From assembly GCA_029975165.1 (NCBI GenBank), contig JARKPR010000071.1, positions 1 to 39,449 on the forward strand: a stretch of 39,449 nucleotides of DNA, written 5' to 3'. Shown in pieces: positions 23,916 through 32,713 of the stretch. Each line of letters opens with the position of its first letter. The first letter of the stretch is position 1. The notes below the pieces were generated by a model that saw only the letters and a program-made list of their open reading frames with translations, was not told the DNA's origin and made no database searches. This DNA is from Selenomonadales bacterium (lineage in GTDB: Bacteria; Bacillota; Negativicutes; Sporomusales; UBA7701). The position numbers and the translations under genes were made by a program.

Positions 23916-25073
23916 ATGACCCGCATTGCCGTCATCCTGGCGCTTCTCCTCTGCATCGCCGCTCCGGCTGCTGCGGCGGAGCCGTTCACCGGCCCCGAGC
24001 TCAGCGACGGCTATATGACCGTAGTCGACGAAAACGGCCGCGTCATCCTGGAAACCGGCCTGGCCGTCCACCCCGGCGACGGGTTCGTCGCCGCGGACAA
24101 CCGTTTCTACGAGGTGCGGGCGGTCGAAGGGACGCTCGCCAGGGCCCGCTTCGTCCGCGACGAGCCGCCGCCCCTGGCCGCCATGTCCAGGCCTGTCCAG
24201 GCGCCGGTGCCGCCCGACATCCTGCCGGGGCCGCCGGCCGGCAGCCCCGCCGAGCCGGCTAGGATAGAGCCGCCCAGTCCGGCCCCGCCCAAGCAGCTTG
24301 TCGCCGTCTACTACACCCATAACGACGAATCGTACATCCCCACCGACGGCGCGGCGACCATCCCCGGGAACGGCGGCATATACCGCGTCGGCGACGCGTT
24401 CGCCCAGCGCCTCGTCGCCCTCGGCTACGCGGTCGAAAACGACCAGACCCGCCACGACCCCCACGACGCCAACGCCTACCAGCGTTCGCGCCGCACCTTC
24501 AAACGCCTGCTCGAGCAAAGCCCGGCCACCCTGTTCGACATCCACCGCGACAGCGCGCCGCGCAGCGCCTATCAGCATGCAATCGACGACCAGCCGGTCG
24601 TCAAGCTGCTCCTCGTGGTCGGCCGCCAGAACCAGAACCGCGAGGCCACCATGAACTACGCCAAACAGATCAAGGCCGCCGCCGACGGCAAATATGAGGG
24701 CCTTATCCGCGGCATCTTCATCGCCCACGGCAACTACAACCAGGACATGAACCCGCAGGCGATGCTCGTCGAGTTCGGCACCCAGTACAACACCCGCGAG
24801 GAGGCCGAACGGAGCGCCGCCCTGTTCGCCGACCTCGTGCCCCTCTTCCTCGCCCCGGCCGCAGCCGGCCCCGCCGCCGGTACCGCAGACCCGCCGCCGG
24901 CGCCGCCCGGCGGGTACTGGCGCGACATCCTCACCATCGCCGGCTTCCTGGCCGCCGGCATTGCCGGCTTCCTGTTCGTCAGCACCGGCAGTTGGCGGGA
25001 AGCCAAACGGAAGCTGGCCCGCTTCCGCCGTTTCGAATTCGTCAACTTCCTCGGCAGAAAGCGCAAAGACTGA
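23916..25073 (+). CDS. SpoIIP-type N-acetylmuramoyl-L-alanine amidase
   Basis: 385 aa. Signal peptide 1-21 (cleavage near AAA-EP), a small N-terminal beta domain (31-80), a Pro-rich linker (84-126), the SpoIIP amidase domain (127-315) and a C-terminal membrane anchor (about 337-357). Zinc/catalytic residues: His135 in YYTHNDESY, His210 in FDIHRDS, Glu286 in MLVEFGTQYNT. SpoIIP cleaves stem peptides from glycan during septal thinning and engulfment in sporulation. Atypical: the anchor is C-terminal, after a secretory signal, and the N-terminal domain recurs in the next gene (residues 50-100). ATG at 23916, GCGAGG upstream; the next gene follows after 16 nt. Confidence 0.85.
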   Translation: MTRIAVILALLLCIAAPAAAAEPFTGPELSDGYMTVVDENGRVILETGLAVHPGDGFVAADNRFYEVRAVEGTLARARFVRDEPPPLAAMSRPVQAPVPPDILPGPPAGSPAEPARIEPPSPAPPKQLVAVYYTHNDESYIPTDGAATIPGNGGIYRVGDAFAQRLVALGYAVENDQTRHDPHDANAYQRSRRTFKRLLEQSPATLFDIHRDSAPRSAYQHAIDDQPVVKLLLVVGRQNQNREATMNYAKQIKAAADGKYEGLIRGIFIAHGNYNQDMNPQAMLVEFGTQYNTREEAERSAALFADLVPLFLAPAAAGPAAGTADPPPAPPGGYWRDILTIAGFLAAGIAGFLFVSTGSWREAKRKLARFRRFEFVNFLGRKRKD

Positions 25074-25089
25074 CAGGGAGGGACCGGCC

Positions 25090-25437
25090 GTGGTCGCCAA
25101 ACGGCAGCTGTTCATCGTCATCGCCGTCGCCGCCTTGCTCGTCGGCGGCCTCGTGGCTTTCGGGCTGCTCCACCTGCTGCCTTTGGGCCTCCTGCCCATC
25201 CAGCAGAAACCCGAACAGGCGCCGCAGAAGGCGCACGACTACTATATCATCATCGACGAGGAAAACGGGCGTACGCTCATGACCGTCCCCATCGTCGCCA
25301 GCGTCGGCGACGAACTCATCACCGACGAGAACAAACGCTACCGCGTCGTCAGGGTGGAAGAAAACCGGGCTTACGCCCGGTTCGTCGAAAACGTCGATCT
25401 GCAAAAATACCGTCAGGAAGAAAAAAAGAAGGAATAG
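25090..25437 (+). CDS. Small membrane protein sharing a domain with the SpoIIP-type amidase
   Basis: 115 aa. One N-terminal transmembrane segment (about 7-30), then a 50-residue domain (50-100: YYIIIDEENGRTLM...VGDELIT...YRVVRVE...AYARFVEN), then a charged KE-rich tail. The domain aligns with residues 31-80 of the upstream amidase with conserved D-E-N-G-R, GD, N-x-x-Y-x-V and AR-F-V. Start GTG at 25090 with GGGAGG 8 nt upstream; it lies 16 nt after the amidase and is surely cotranscribed. It ends 10 nt from the convergent disA with no visible terminator. Likely acts with the amidase at the membrane (inference). Confidence 0.8.
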   Translation: MVAKRQLFIVIAVAALLVGGLVAFGLLHLLPLGLLPIQQKPEQAPQKAHDYYIIIDEENGRTLMTVPIVASVGDELITDENKRYRVVRVEENRAYARFVENVDLQKYRQEEKKKE

Positions 25438-25447
25438 TCCGTGGCCC

Positions 25448-26524
25448 TCACGCGTGACGGTCGAGGAGAGCCTGCTCCCGCAGGCGCTTCAGGCCGTCTT
25501 TTATCGTTTTCGCGCGGACCTCGCCGATGCCTTCGACCTCGTCGAGTTCGTCGATGGTGGCGGCATACACCCGCTTGAGGGTCTTGAAATGGCTGACAAG
25601 GTTTTCGATCACCGGCATCGGCAGCCGGGGAACGCGGCTCAAAAGCCTGTAGCCCCGCGGCACGACCGGTACGTCGATGGCGTTGGGGGTGACGCCGTAG
25701 CCGAGGATGCGGCAGACGTTATAGGGGTCGAGGTTCTCCTCGGGGATGGCCCCCAGCTGCTCGCGCACCGCCTCGTGGGTCTTGATGTCGGCGCTCACGC
25801 AGTAGTCGCTGATCAGCAGCAGGACTTCGTTGTCTTCGGGGGTCAGTTCTTCGAGCTGCATGCTGATCAGCCGGCCCTCGCTGCCGAGCTCGATGATGTT
25901 GCGCTGGATCTCGGCGGCGATGCGGCTGGCATGCTCGGCCCGGATGATGACCGCCGCCACGTCGCTGAGCGTGGCCAGATCCTCGAATTCCAGGGCGCTC
26001 AGCGTCGTCAGCCCTTCCGTAAGCACCGACTTGTACTTCTCCAGCGTCTGCAGGGCCTGGTTGGCCCGGCTGAGGATGACGGTGATGTCCCGGAGGGTGT
26101 AGCGGACATTGCCGAGGTAAACGGTGATGACGTTGCGGCGCTGCGAGATGGCGATGACCAGCGCGCCCGTCTGGCGCGCGACCCGCTCGGCCGTGCGGTG
26201 GCGGGTGCCGGTCTCCGACGTCGGCACCGCCGCGTCGGGGACGAGCTGGGCGTTGGCGTACAGTATCCGCTTGGCATCCGTGGACAGCACCAGCGCGCCG
26301 TCCATCTTCGCCAGCTCGTAGAAACCGGCCGGCGAAAACTCACAGTTGAGGGCGAAGCCGCCGTCGACCACCGCCATGACGTTGGCGTTGTCGCCGATCA
26401 CCACCAGGACCCCCATTTTGGCGCGCAGGACGTTCTCCAGCCCTTCGCGGAGCGCGGTGCCGGGAGTCAAGTACTTGAGCGTCTTGATGAATCGCGTGTC
26501 CCACAATTCCCGCATCTTCGTCAT
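25448..26524 (-). CDS. disA: DNA integrity scanning diadenylate cyclase DisA
   Basis: 358 aa. Octameric enzyme making c-di-AMP from two ATP; binds branched DNA and signals DNA integrity during sporulation. DAC domain 1-145 with DGA (75-77) and RHR (108-110, in GTRHRTAERV); helical spine; C-terminal helix-hairpin-helix DNA-binding domain (about 290-350, ATIDELDEVEGIGEVRAKTIKDGL). Its ATG (26524) overlaps the radA stop as ATGA, so the two are coupled. A longer frame to 26944 is a shadow. Confidence 0.97.
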   Translation of the reverse strand: MTKMRELWDTRFIKTLKYLTPGTALREGLENVLRAKMGVLVVIGDNANVMAVVDGGFALNCEFSPAGFYELAKMDGALVLSTDAKRILYANAQLVPDAAVPTSETGTRHRTAERVARQTGALVIAISQRRNVITVYLGNVRYTLRDITVILSRANQALQTLEKYKSVLTEGLTTLSALEFEDLATLSDVAAVIIRAEHASRIAAEIQRNIIELGSEGRLISMQLEELTPEDNEVLLLISDYCVSADIKTHEAVREQLGAIPEENLDPYNVCRILGYGVTPNAIDVPVVPRGYRLLSRVPRLPMPVIENLVSHFKTLKRVYAATIDELDEVEGIGEVRAKTIKDGLKRLREQALLDRHA

Positions 26525-27882
26525 GTCATGACCGCCTCCATCGCCTCCACTACGTTGCTTGCGCCGATTATGGCCAGCCCGGCCGGGCGGGCCTTGAGGC
26601 CGGCCATGTTGCCGGCCGGGACGACCACCCGTTTGAAGCCGAGGGCGGCCGCCTCCCGCACCCTGAGGTCGACGCGGGAAATCATCCGCACCTCGCCGGT
26701 CAGGCCGACCTCGCCCATCACCGCCGTCGCCGGGTCGATCGCCAGATTGCGGAAGCTGGCCGCCAGCGCCAGGCAGACCGCCAGGTCGGCGGCCGGCTCG
26801 TCGATGCGGATGCCGCCGACGGCGTTGACGTAGGCGTCCTGGTTGCCGAGGGCCAGGCCGACCCTCTTTTCCAGCACCGCCATCAGCAGGACCAGCCGGT
26901 TGTAGTCGAGCCCGGCCGCCATGCGCCGCGGCATGCCGAAGCACGTCGTGCTCACCAGGGCCTGGATCTCGATCAATAGCGGCCTCATCCCCTCCAGGCA
27001 GGCCAGCACGACCGAGCCGGGCACGCCCTGAGGCCTCTCGGCCAGCAGCAAGGCCGAGGGGTTTTCCACCTGGGCCAGGCCGGTCTCTTCCATGCTGAAC
27101 AGGCCGCTTTCCGTCGTCGCCCCGAAGCGGTTCTTCATCGCCCTGAGCACTCGGAAAGCGTAGCTTCTTTCCCCCTCGAAATACAGCACTACATCCACCA
27201 TATGCTCGAGGAGGCGCGGCCCGGCGATGTTGCCGTCCTTGGTGACGTGGCCGATGATGACGACCGGGACGGCGCTCTCCTTGGCAAAGCGGAGCAGGCG
27301 CCCGGTCGACTCGCGCACCTGGCCGACGCTCCCCGGCGCGGACGGCAGGTCGGGGCTGAACATCGTCTGGATGGAGTCGACCACCACCAGGGCGGGAACG
27401 ATCGCCTCGGCCTGGCCGACGATTTCGTCGAGATTAGTTTCTGTCATAACCAGCAGATTATCATTCATTTTGCCGAGGCGTTCGGCCCTGAGCCGCGTCT
27501 GCGCCGCCGACTCCTCGCCGGAAACGTACAGCACCTTGCTGCCGGCCGCGCTCAGGCCGCCGGCCACCTGCAGCAACAGCGTCGACTTGCCGATGCCCGG
27601 GTCGCCGCCCAGCAGCACGAGCGAACCGGGGACGATGCCGCCCCCGAGCACGCGGTCGAATTCTTCTATCCCCGTCGTCAGGCGGGGCAGGCCGGCGGTG
27701 TCCACCGCCGTTATCGGCCGCGGCTTGGCCGGCGGCAGGCAGCGCCCAGCCGCCGGCGCCGTCTTGGCGACGGGCTCCTCGACCATGCTGTTCCAGGCGC
27801 CGCAGCCGGGACAGCGGCCCAGCCACTTCGGGGAATCGTGGCCGCACTCCTGGCACACGAAGTTGATCTTCGCCTTGGGCAC
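26521..27882 (-). CDS. radA: DNA repair protein RadA
   Basis: 453 aa branch-migration helicase that assists RecA. N-terminal C4 zinc finger (Cys10, 13, 24, 27), RecA-like ATPase with Walker A GDPGIGKST (93-101), RadA-specific KNRFG (250-254) and a C-terminal Lon-protease-like domain (about 280-450). Starts with GTG at 27882, AAGGGG 10 nt upstream. A strong terminator (27921-27956) separates it from clpC, so radA-disA needs its own promoter; CATAAT at about 27909-27914 on the minus strand may be its -10. Confidence 0.97.
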   Translation of the reverse strand: MPKAKINFVCQECGHDSPKWLGRCPGCGAWNSMVEEPVAKTAPAAGRCLPPAKPRPITAVDTAGLPRLTTGIEEFDRVLGGGIVPGSLVLLGGDPGIGKSTLLLQVAGGLSAAGSKVLYVSGEESAAQTRLRAERLGKMNDNLLVMTETNLDEIVGQAEAIVPALVVVDSIQTMFSPDLPSAPGSVGQVRESTGRLLRFAKESAVPVVIIGHVTKDGNIAGPRLLEHMVDVVLYFEGERSYAFRVLRAMKNRFGATTESGLFSMEETGLAQVENPSALLLAERPQGVPGSVVLACLEGMRPLLIEIQALVSTTCFGMPRRMAAGLDYNRLVLLMAVLEKRVGLALGNQDAYVNAVGGIRIDEPAADLAVCLALAASFRNLAIDPATAVMGEVGLTGEVRMISRVDLRVREAAALGFKRVVVPAGNMAGLKARPAGLAIIGASNVVEAMEAVMT

Positions 27883-27920
27883 TTACTAGTGGCCCCTTTC
27901 TATTTTTCCATTATGGGAGG

Positions 27921-27956
27921 AAAAAAGGTACTTAGCTTGCCGCTAAGTACCTTTTT
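27921..27956. terminator. Strong bidirectional-looking terminator after clpC
   Basis: About 15-bp stem (27922-27936 with 27942-27956; core GGTACTTAGC/GCTAAGTACC) flanked by A-run and T-run. It ends the ctsR-mcsA-mcsB-clpC transcript before radA. Confidence 0.93.
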
Positions 27957-27984
27957 CGCGATATTCCGCGCATTTCCTGCCGAT

Positions 27985-30441
27985 TTAGCTTTTTTTGCTG
28001 AAAGTCAGCTGACCGTTTTCGTCGGCGTCGACCACCACCGTAGCGCCGGCCGCCGCCTCGCGGCGGAGCACCATCTCGGCGATGTTGTCCTCGACCATCT
28101 TCTGGATGGCCCGGCGCAGCGGCCGCGCCCCGTAGGCGTAGTCCTTGCCCTCGGTCAGCAGGCGGGTCTTGGCCTTGTCTCCCACCTCGAGCCCGAGGCC
28201 GTTGGCCTGGAGCCGCTTGGCCACGTCCCGCAGCATGATGTCCACGACCTCTTTCAGCTCTTCGTCGCTCAGGCTGCTGAAGACGATGATCTCATCGACC
28301 CGGTTGAGGAACTCCGGCCGGAAGGTGCGGCGCACCTCGTCCATGACGCGGCGCTTGGCCGCCTCCCTGTCCTCGGCCTCCGTGCCGGCCATGAAGCCGA
28401 CCGTGCCGCTGTCCTTGAGATGCTTGGCCCCGGCGTTCGAGGTCATGATGACGACGGTGTTCTTGAAGTCGACCACGCGGCCGTGGCTGTCGGTCAGCCG
28501 CCCGTCCTCGAGGATCTGCAGGAGAATGTTGAACACGTCGTAGTGGGCCTTCTCGATCTCGTCGAAGAGGATGACCGAGAACGGCTTGCGGCGCACGGCG
28601 TCGGTCAGCTGGCCGCCCTCGTCGTAGCCGACGTAGCCGGGGGGCGAGCCTACCAGGCGGGAGACGGTGTGCTTCTCCATGTACTCCGACATATCGAGGC
28701 GGATCATGGCGTTCTCGTCGCCGAACAGCGCCTCGGCCAGGGCCCTGGCCAGCTCGGTCTTGCCGACGCCGGTGGGGCCGAGGAAGATGAAGGAGCCGAT
28801 GGGGCGCTTGGGGTCCTTGAGCCCCGAGCGGGCGCGCCTTACGGCGCGGGCCACGGCCTCCACGGCCTCGTGCTGGCCGACGACGCGCTTGTGGAGCACC
28901 TCTTCGAGCTTGAGCAGCCGCTCACTTTCCTCCTCCGCCAGCTTCCGGACCGGGATGCCGGTCCAGCTGGCCACCACCTGGGCGATATCCTCGCCGCCGA
29001 CGGTGATGCGGTCGTTGCCGGTCTGCTTCCATTCCTTCTGCTTGTTGTCCAGCTCTTCCTGGATCTTCTTCTCGTCGTCGCGGAGGCCGGCGGCCCGCTC
29101 GTACTCCTGGGCGGCTATGGCCGCCTCCTTCTCGGTGCGCGTCTTCGTGAGCCGTTCCTCGATCTCCTTGACGTCGGGCGGGGTCACGTAAGCCTTCAGC
29201 CTTACCCGTGAAGCCGCTTCGTCCATGAGGTCGATGGCCTTGTCGGGCAGGAAGCGGTCGGAGATGTAGCGGTGGGAAAGCTTCACGGCCGCCTCGATCG
29301 CCTCGTCGGTGATCTGGGCGCGGTGGAAAGCCTCGTATCTGTCGCGCAGGCCCTTGAGGATGGCGACGGCCTCATCCTCGGTCGGCTCGCCGACCAGGAT
29401 GGGCTGGAAACGGCGCTCGAGGGCGGCGTCCTTCTCGATATGCTTCTTGTACTCGTTGAGGGTCGTGGCGCCGATGGCCTGCAGCTCGCCGCGGGCCAGG
29501 GCGGGCTTGAGGATGTTGGCGGCGTCGATGGCGCCCTCGGCGGCGCCGGCGCCGATCAGAGTGTGCAGCTCGTCAATGAACAGGACGATGTTGCCGGCGC
29601 GGCGGATCTCATCCATGACCTTTTTCAGCCGTTCCTCGAACTCGCCGCGGTACTTGGTGCCAGCCACCATTGAGGCCATGTTCAGCGACACGACGCGCTT
29701 GTCGCGCAGCGTCTCCGGTACCCTGCCGTCGATGATCTTCTGGGCGAGGCCCTCGGCGATGGCCGTCTTGCCGACGCCGGGCTCGCCGATCAGCACCGGA
29801 TTGTTCTTGGTGCGGCGGCTGAGGATCTGGATGACGCGCTCGATCTCGTTCTCGCGGCCGATGACCGGGTCGATCTTGCTCTCGCGGGCCAGCTTGTTGA
29901 TATCGCGGCCGAATTCCTCCAGGGTGGGGGTGTTGGTGGCCTGGCCCTTGCCGGCAGCCTTGGGGGCCGCGCCCGGCTGATGGGGCTGCGGGGTCGGGCC
30001 CTGCATGGCGAACCCGCCGAGCAGCTCGATCACCCGCTGGCGCACCTGATTGATGTCGGCGCCCGTGCTCACTAGCACCTGGGCCGCCACCCCCTCGCCC
30101 TCGCGGATGAGGCCGAGGAGAAGGTGCTCGGTGCCCACGTAGTTGTGGCCGAGGCTCTGCGCCTCTTCCACCGACAGCTCGATGACCTTCTTGGCCCGCG
30201 GCGTGTAAGCGAATTCCTCCGTCTTCCCTTCGCCGCGGCCGATGGCGCTTTCCACCTGCGCGCGGACGGAATCGAGATTTATATTCATGGTCGCGAGCGC
30301 CTTGGCGGCGACCCCCTCGCCTTCGGCGAGCAGGCCCAGCAGCAGGTGCTCGGTGCCGATATATCCGTGGCCGAGGCGGCCGGCTTCCTGCTGGGCCAGG
30401 ACCAGCACCTTGCGGGCCCGTTCGGTGAATCTGTTAAGCAT
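27985..30441 (-). CDS. clpC: ATP-dependent Clp protease ATPase subunit ClpC
   Basis: 818 aa Hsp100 unfoldase partnering ClpP. Two Clp_N repeats (about 4-145), AAA-1 with Walker A GEPGVGKT (219-226) and Walker [13 protein letters not shown]-type middle domain (about 425-460), AAA-2 with Walker A GPTGVGKT (about 550) and a C-terminal D2-small domain. Recognises McsB-phosphorylated arginine on substrates. ATG at 30441 overlaps the mcsB stop by 8 nt, with GGAGGG upstream. Last gene of the CtsR-controlled operon; a Gln/Pro-rich linker (147-170) joins Clp_N to AAA-1. Confidence 0.97.
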   Translation of the reverse strand: MLNRFTERARKVLVLAQQEAGRLGHGYIGTEHLLLGLLAEGEGVAAKALATMNINLDSVRAQVESAIGRGEGKTEEFAYTPRAKKVIELSVEEAQSLGHNYVGTEHLLLGLIREGEGVAAQVLVSTGADINQVRQRVIELLGGFAMQGPTPQPHQPGAAPKAAGKGQATNTPTLEEFGRDINKLARESKIDPVIGRENEIERVIQILSRRTKNNPVLIGEPGVGKTAIAEGLAQKIIDGRVPETLRDKRVVSLNMASMVAGTKYRGEFEERLKKVMDEIRRAGNIVLFIDELHTLIGAGAAEGAIDAANILKPALARGELQAIGATTLNEYKKHIEKDAALERRFQPILVGEPTEDEAVAILKGLRDRYEAFHRAQITDEAIEAAVKLSHRYISDRFLPDKAIDLMDEAASRVRLKAYVTPPDVKEIEERLTKTRTEKEAAIAAQEYERAAGLRDDEKKIQEELDNKQKEWKQTGNDRITVGGEDIAQVVASWTGIPVRKLAEEESERLLKLEEVLHKRVVGQHEAVEAVARAVRRARSGLKDPKRPIGSFIFLGPTGVGKTELARALAEALFGDENAMIRLDMSEYMEKHTVSRLVGSPPGYVGYDEGGQLTDAVRRKPFSVILFDEIEKAHYDVFNILLQILEDGRLTDSHGRVVDFKNTVVIMTSNAGAKHLKDSGTVGFMAGTEAEDREAAKRRVMDEVRRTFRPEFLNRVDEIIVFSSLSDEELKEVVDIMLRDVAKRLQANGLGLEVGDKAKTRLLTEGKDYAYGARPLRRAIQKMVEDNIAEMVLRREAAAGATVVVDADENGQLTFSKKS

Positions 30442-31510
30442 TTGCTTTTCCCTCCTTCAATTTTTCCCTTATGAGCTGTGCGCGCAGCCGGTCGCGTTCC
30501 CCGGGTTCGATGGCGCTCCGGCCGGCGATTTTCTGCAGGAAGTTGGGCCGGGTGGTGACGAGCAGCTCGTTGAACACGGCCGCGTCCGGGCCGGCGATCA
30601 GTTTCAGGTCGATGCCCAGCCTCACCTCGCTGAGCAGGTTCAGCGCCTCCTGGCCGGATATCGTCCGGGCGTAGCGCAAAATGCCGTAGGCGCGCCACAC
30701 GCGGTCGGCGAGCGCGTCCGGCGACGAGGCCGCCAGGGCGTGCCTGGCCGAGCGCTCCTGCTCGACCACCTGCAGGGCAATCGCCTGCAAATTGTCGATG
30801 ATCTCCTGCTCGCTGTGGCCGAGGGTGAGCTGGTTGGAAAGCTGGAAGATGTTGCCCGTCGCCTCGCTGCCTTCGCCGTATAGGCCCCGCACCGCCAGGC
30901 CGAGCTGGGTGGCGGCCGTGACGATCCGGTTCATCTGGCGGCTGAGGACGAGCGCCGGCAGGTGCATCATCACCGACGCCCTGAGGCCGGTGCCGGCGTT
31001 GGTGGGGCAGGCGGTCAGGTAGCCCGCCCGCTCGCCGAAGGCGAAGGTATTCTTCGCCTCCAGCACGTCGTCGACGCGGTTGGCGAGGGCGAGCGCGGCC
31101 GGCAGGCCGAGCCCCGGCACCATGCACTGGATGCGCAGGTGGTCCTCCTCGTTCACCATGATGCTGACGGCGGCGTCGTCGCGGACGACGAGGGCGCGGT
31201 GGCCCGCCTCCTCGACATGGTGAGGGCTGATGATATGCTTCTCCACCAGGACGTTGCGGTCCGGCGGCGGCAGTTTGTCCATTTCCACGAACATGTATAC
31301 GTGCTTGTCGGCGGCGCTCAGGTCGCCGACCGATTTGCGGACCGCGTCGGCCACGGCGGCCAGGTCGTCGCCGGCGGCGCGGCCGGGGAAGGGTATCCCC
31401 TCCAGGTTGCGGGCCAGACGGACGCGGCTGGTGAGGACGATGTCCCCGTCCGGCCCGCCGCCCGCCATCCACGGCGTCAGCGGCTTGTCCAAAAGGTCTT
31501 CTATCGACAT
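30434..31510 (-). CDS. mcsB: Protein-arginine kinase McsB
   Basis: 358 aa phosphagen-kinase-fold enzyme that phosphorylates arginines, tagging proteins for ClpCP and inactivating CtsR. ATP-binding arginines lie in [10 protein letters not shown] (27-36); the catalytic block [22 protein letters not shown] (about 165-186) holds the conserved Cys. Length and order are typical. The ATG at 31510 follows the mcsA stop after 4 nt; clpC overlaps its end by 8 nt. Confidence 0.97.
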   Translation of the reverse strand: MSIEDLLDKPLTPWMAGGGPDGDIVLTSRVRLARNLEGIPFPGRAAGDDLAAVADAVRKSVGDLSAADKHVYMFVEMDKLPPPDRNVLVEKHIISPHHVEEAGHRALVVRDDAAVSIMVNEEDHLRIQCMVPGLGLPAALALANRVDDVLEAKNTFAFGERAGYLTACPTNAGTGLRASVMMHLPALVLSRQMNRIVTAATQLGLAVRGLYGEGSEATGNIFQLSNQLTLGHSEQEIIDNLQAIALQVVEQERSARHALAASSPDALADRVWRAYGILRYARTISGQEALNLLSEVRLGIDLKLIAGPDAAVFNELLVTTRPNFLQKIAGRSAIEPGERDRLRAQLIREKLKEGKANA

Positions 31511-31514
31511 GGTC

Positions 31515-32030
31515 TCACCCCTTTTCAGTGTTCAGTTGCCCTTCGAGGGCCTTGATCTCGTCGCGCACCTTGGCGGCCTGCTCGTACTCCTCGCAGCCCA
31601 CGTGGCGCTCGAGGTCGGCCTTGAGCTGGCGGAGCCGCTGACGGAGGGCCAGCTTGCCGCCGCCCCGCTTCGGCACTTTGCCGGTATGGCTGCCGGAGCC
31701 GTGGATGCGGCGCAGCAGCGGCTCAAGACGGTCGCCGAACGCGGTGTAGCACTCCCCGCAGCCGATCTTGCCGCTGCGGCTGAAATCGCCGAACGTCATC
31801 CCGCAGCCCGGGCAGGCCGTTTCGGCCCTCTGCTGGGGCAGGCCGGCGGCGCCGCCGCCCATCATGCCTTTAAGAAAATCCTGAATCGCGAACTGGCTGT
31901 CGGCGGTGAAGGACAGCTCGCCTGCCTTCTCGGCGCAGACCTCGCACAGGTGCCTCTCCGTCTTCTGGCCGTTGTTTATCTTCGTGATATGCACGCTGGC
32001 CTGCCTCTCCTTGCAGTCGTCGCACAGCAT
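31515..32030 (-). CDS. mcsA: McsA, zinc-binding activator of McsB
   Basis: 171 aa. Four CxxC pairs (3/6, 29/32, 73/76, 91/94) form two zinc sites, followed by a C-terminal UVR domain (about 128-165, LKADLERHVGCEEYEQAAKVRDEIKAL). McsA activates McsB and tethers it to CtsR. The ATG at 32030 has GGAGGG upstream; it follows ctsR after 21 nt. Confidence 0.96.
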   Translation of the reverse strand: MLCDDCKERQASVHITKINNGQKTERHLCEVCAEKAGELSFTADSQFAIQDFLKGMMGGGAAGLPQQRAETACPGCGMTFGDFSRSGKIGCGECYTAFGDRLEPLLRRIHGSGSHTGKVPKRGGGKLALRQRLRQLKADLERHVGCEEYEQAAKVRDEIKALEGQLNTEKG

Positions 32031-32051
32031 AACTATTCCCTCCCTGTTCTC

Positions 32052-32501
32052 CTACTCCACGAAATCCGTCAGCCGCCTGAGCAGCGACCGCAGGATCGCG
32101 GCCCGCTCGGCCGCGGTCATCCGCCGTCCGGCCGTCTGGAAAAAGTGCTGCATGATGCCGGCCTCGCGCTCGCTCAACATCCCGTGCAGCCGCAGCCGCT
32201 CGATCGTCTGCTTGGCTTCGTCGGGCCGGATGCTGTCGCCGACCTGGCGGGCGGCGTCCTCGTAGACGATCTGCCGCACCGGCACGCGGACGATGCGGAT
32301 ATACCCGCCCGACCCTCGCCGCGACTCGACGATGAAGCCCCGCTCGACCGTGAAGCGGGTCGTCAGCACGTAGCTGATCTGCGACGGGGCGCAGTTGAGC
32401 TCGTCGGCCATCTCGTTGCGCTTGAGCACGGCCACCTGACGGTCCTCGTCCGCCAGCCGGCTGAGGATGAAGCTCTCGATTATATCGGCCAGATTTCCCA
32501 T
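32052..32501 (-). CDS. ctsR: Transcriptional repressor CtsR (class III heat-shock genes)
   Basis: 149 aa dimeric repressor. Winged HTH in 1-70 (SDIIESF-like NLADIIESFIL, NEMADELNCAPSQISYVLTTRFT, GFIVESRRGSGGYIRI with the DNA-reading glycine-rich wing RGSGG) and a C-terminal four-helix domain with the McsB-sensitive region. The ATG at 32501 is chosen because GGGAG lies 8 nt upstream; a longer frame to 32585 overlaps its own promoter. Heads ctsR-mcsA-mcsB-clpC and likely represses itself via the heptads at 32541-32578. Confidence 0.96.
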   Translation of the reverse strand: MGNLADIIESFILSRLADEDRQVAVLKRNEMADELNCAPSQISYVLTTRFTVERGFIVESRRGSGGYIRIVRVPVRQIVYEDAARQVGDSIRPDEAKQTIERLRLHGMLSEREAGIMQHFFQTAGRRMTAAERAAILRSLLRRLTDFVE

Positions 32502-32540
32502 ACTACCAACTCCCGATTTGACTATACAACTCTTTGATAT

Positions 32541-32585
32541 TTTGACCTTTGGCCTTAGTATATCTGACTTTTTGACTTTTATCAA
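32541..32585 (-). promoter_or_regulatory. ctsR promoter with two CtsR heptad operators
   Basis: On the minus strand TTGATA (32580-32585), 17-bp spacer, TATACT (32557-32562). The spacer itself is a CtsR-like tandem heptad (AAGTCAAA-AAGTCAGA, 32563-32578) and a second pair GGCCAAA-GGTCAAA lies at 32541-32554 just past the -10. The consensus half-site is GGTCAAA. Confidence 0.88.
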
Positions 32586-32658
32586 GAGGAACTGCCAAAA
32601 ATTTTCCTTGGGTTGCCAGGGGATAGGATACTAGGGGCAGTACGTGCCCGACAGACTT

Positions 32659-32708
32659 GGCGGAGAGAGACCCTTGCGGAGGCGCCGGAGTAAGGGTCTC
32701 TCTCCGCC
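32659..32708. repeat. 17-bp perfect inverted repeat downstream of the RlmI-type gene
   Basis: Arms 32659-32675 and 32692-32708 (GGCGGAGAGAGACCCTT and complement) with a 16-nt GC-rich loop. It begins 6 nt after the stop of the gene at 32714. No T-run follows, so it is not a standard terminator. Confidence 0.75.
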
Positions 32709-32713
32709 GCCAG

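Noticed and set aside
25448-26944. DisA frame extended upstream to 498 aa
   Set aside because: The extension overlaps radA, is Arg/Gly-rich shadow sequence, and the ATGA-coupled start at 26524 gives the normal DisA length.
27202-29211. 669-aa plus-strand frame opposite radA and clpC
   Set aside because: Antisense shadow; it also reads through the terminator between the two real genes.
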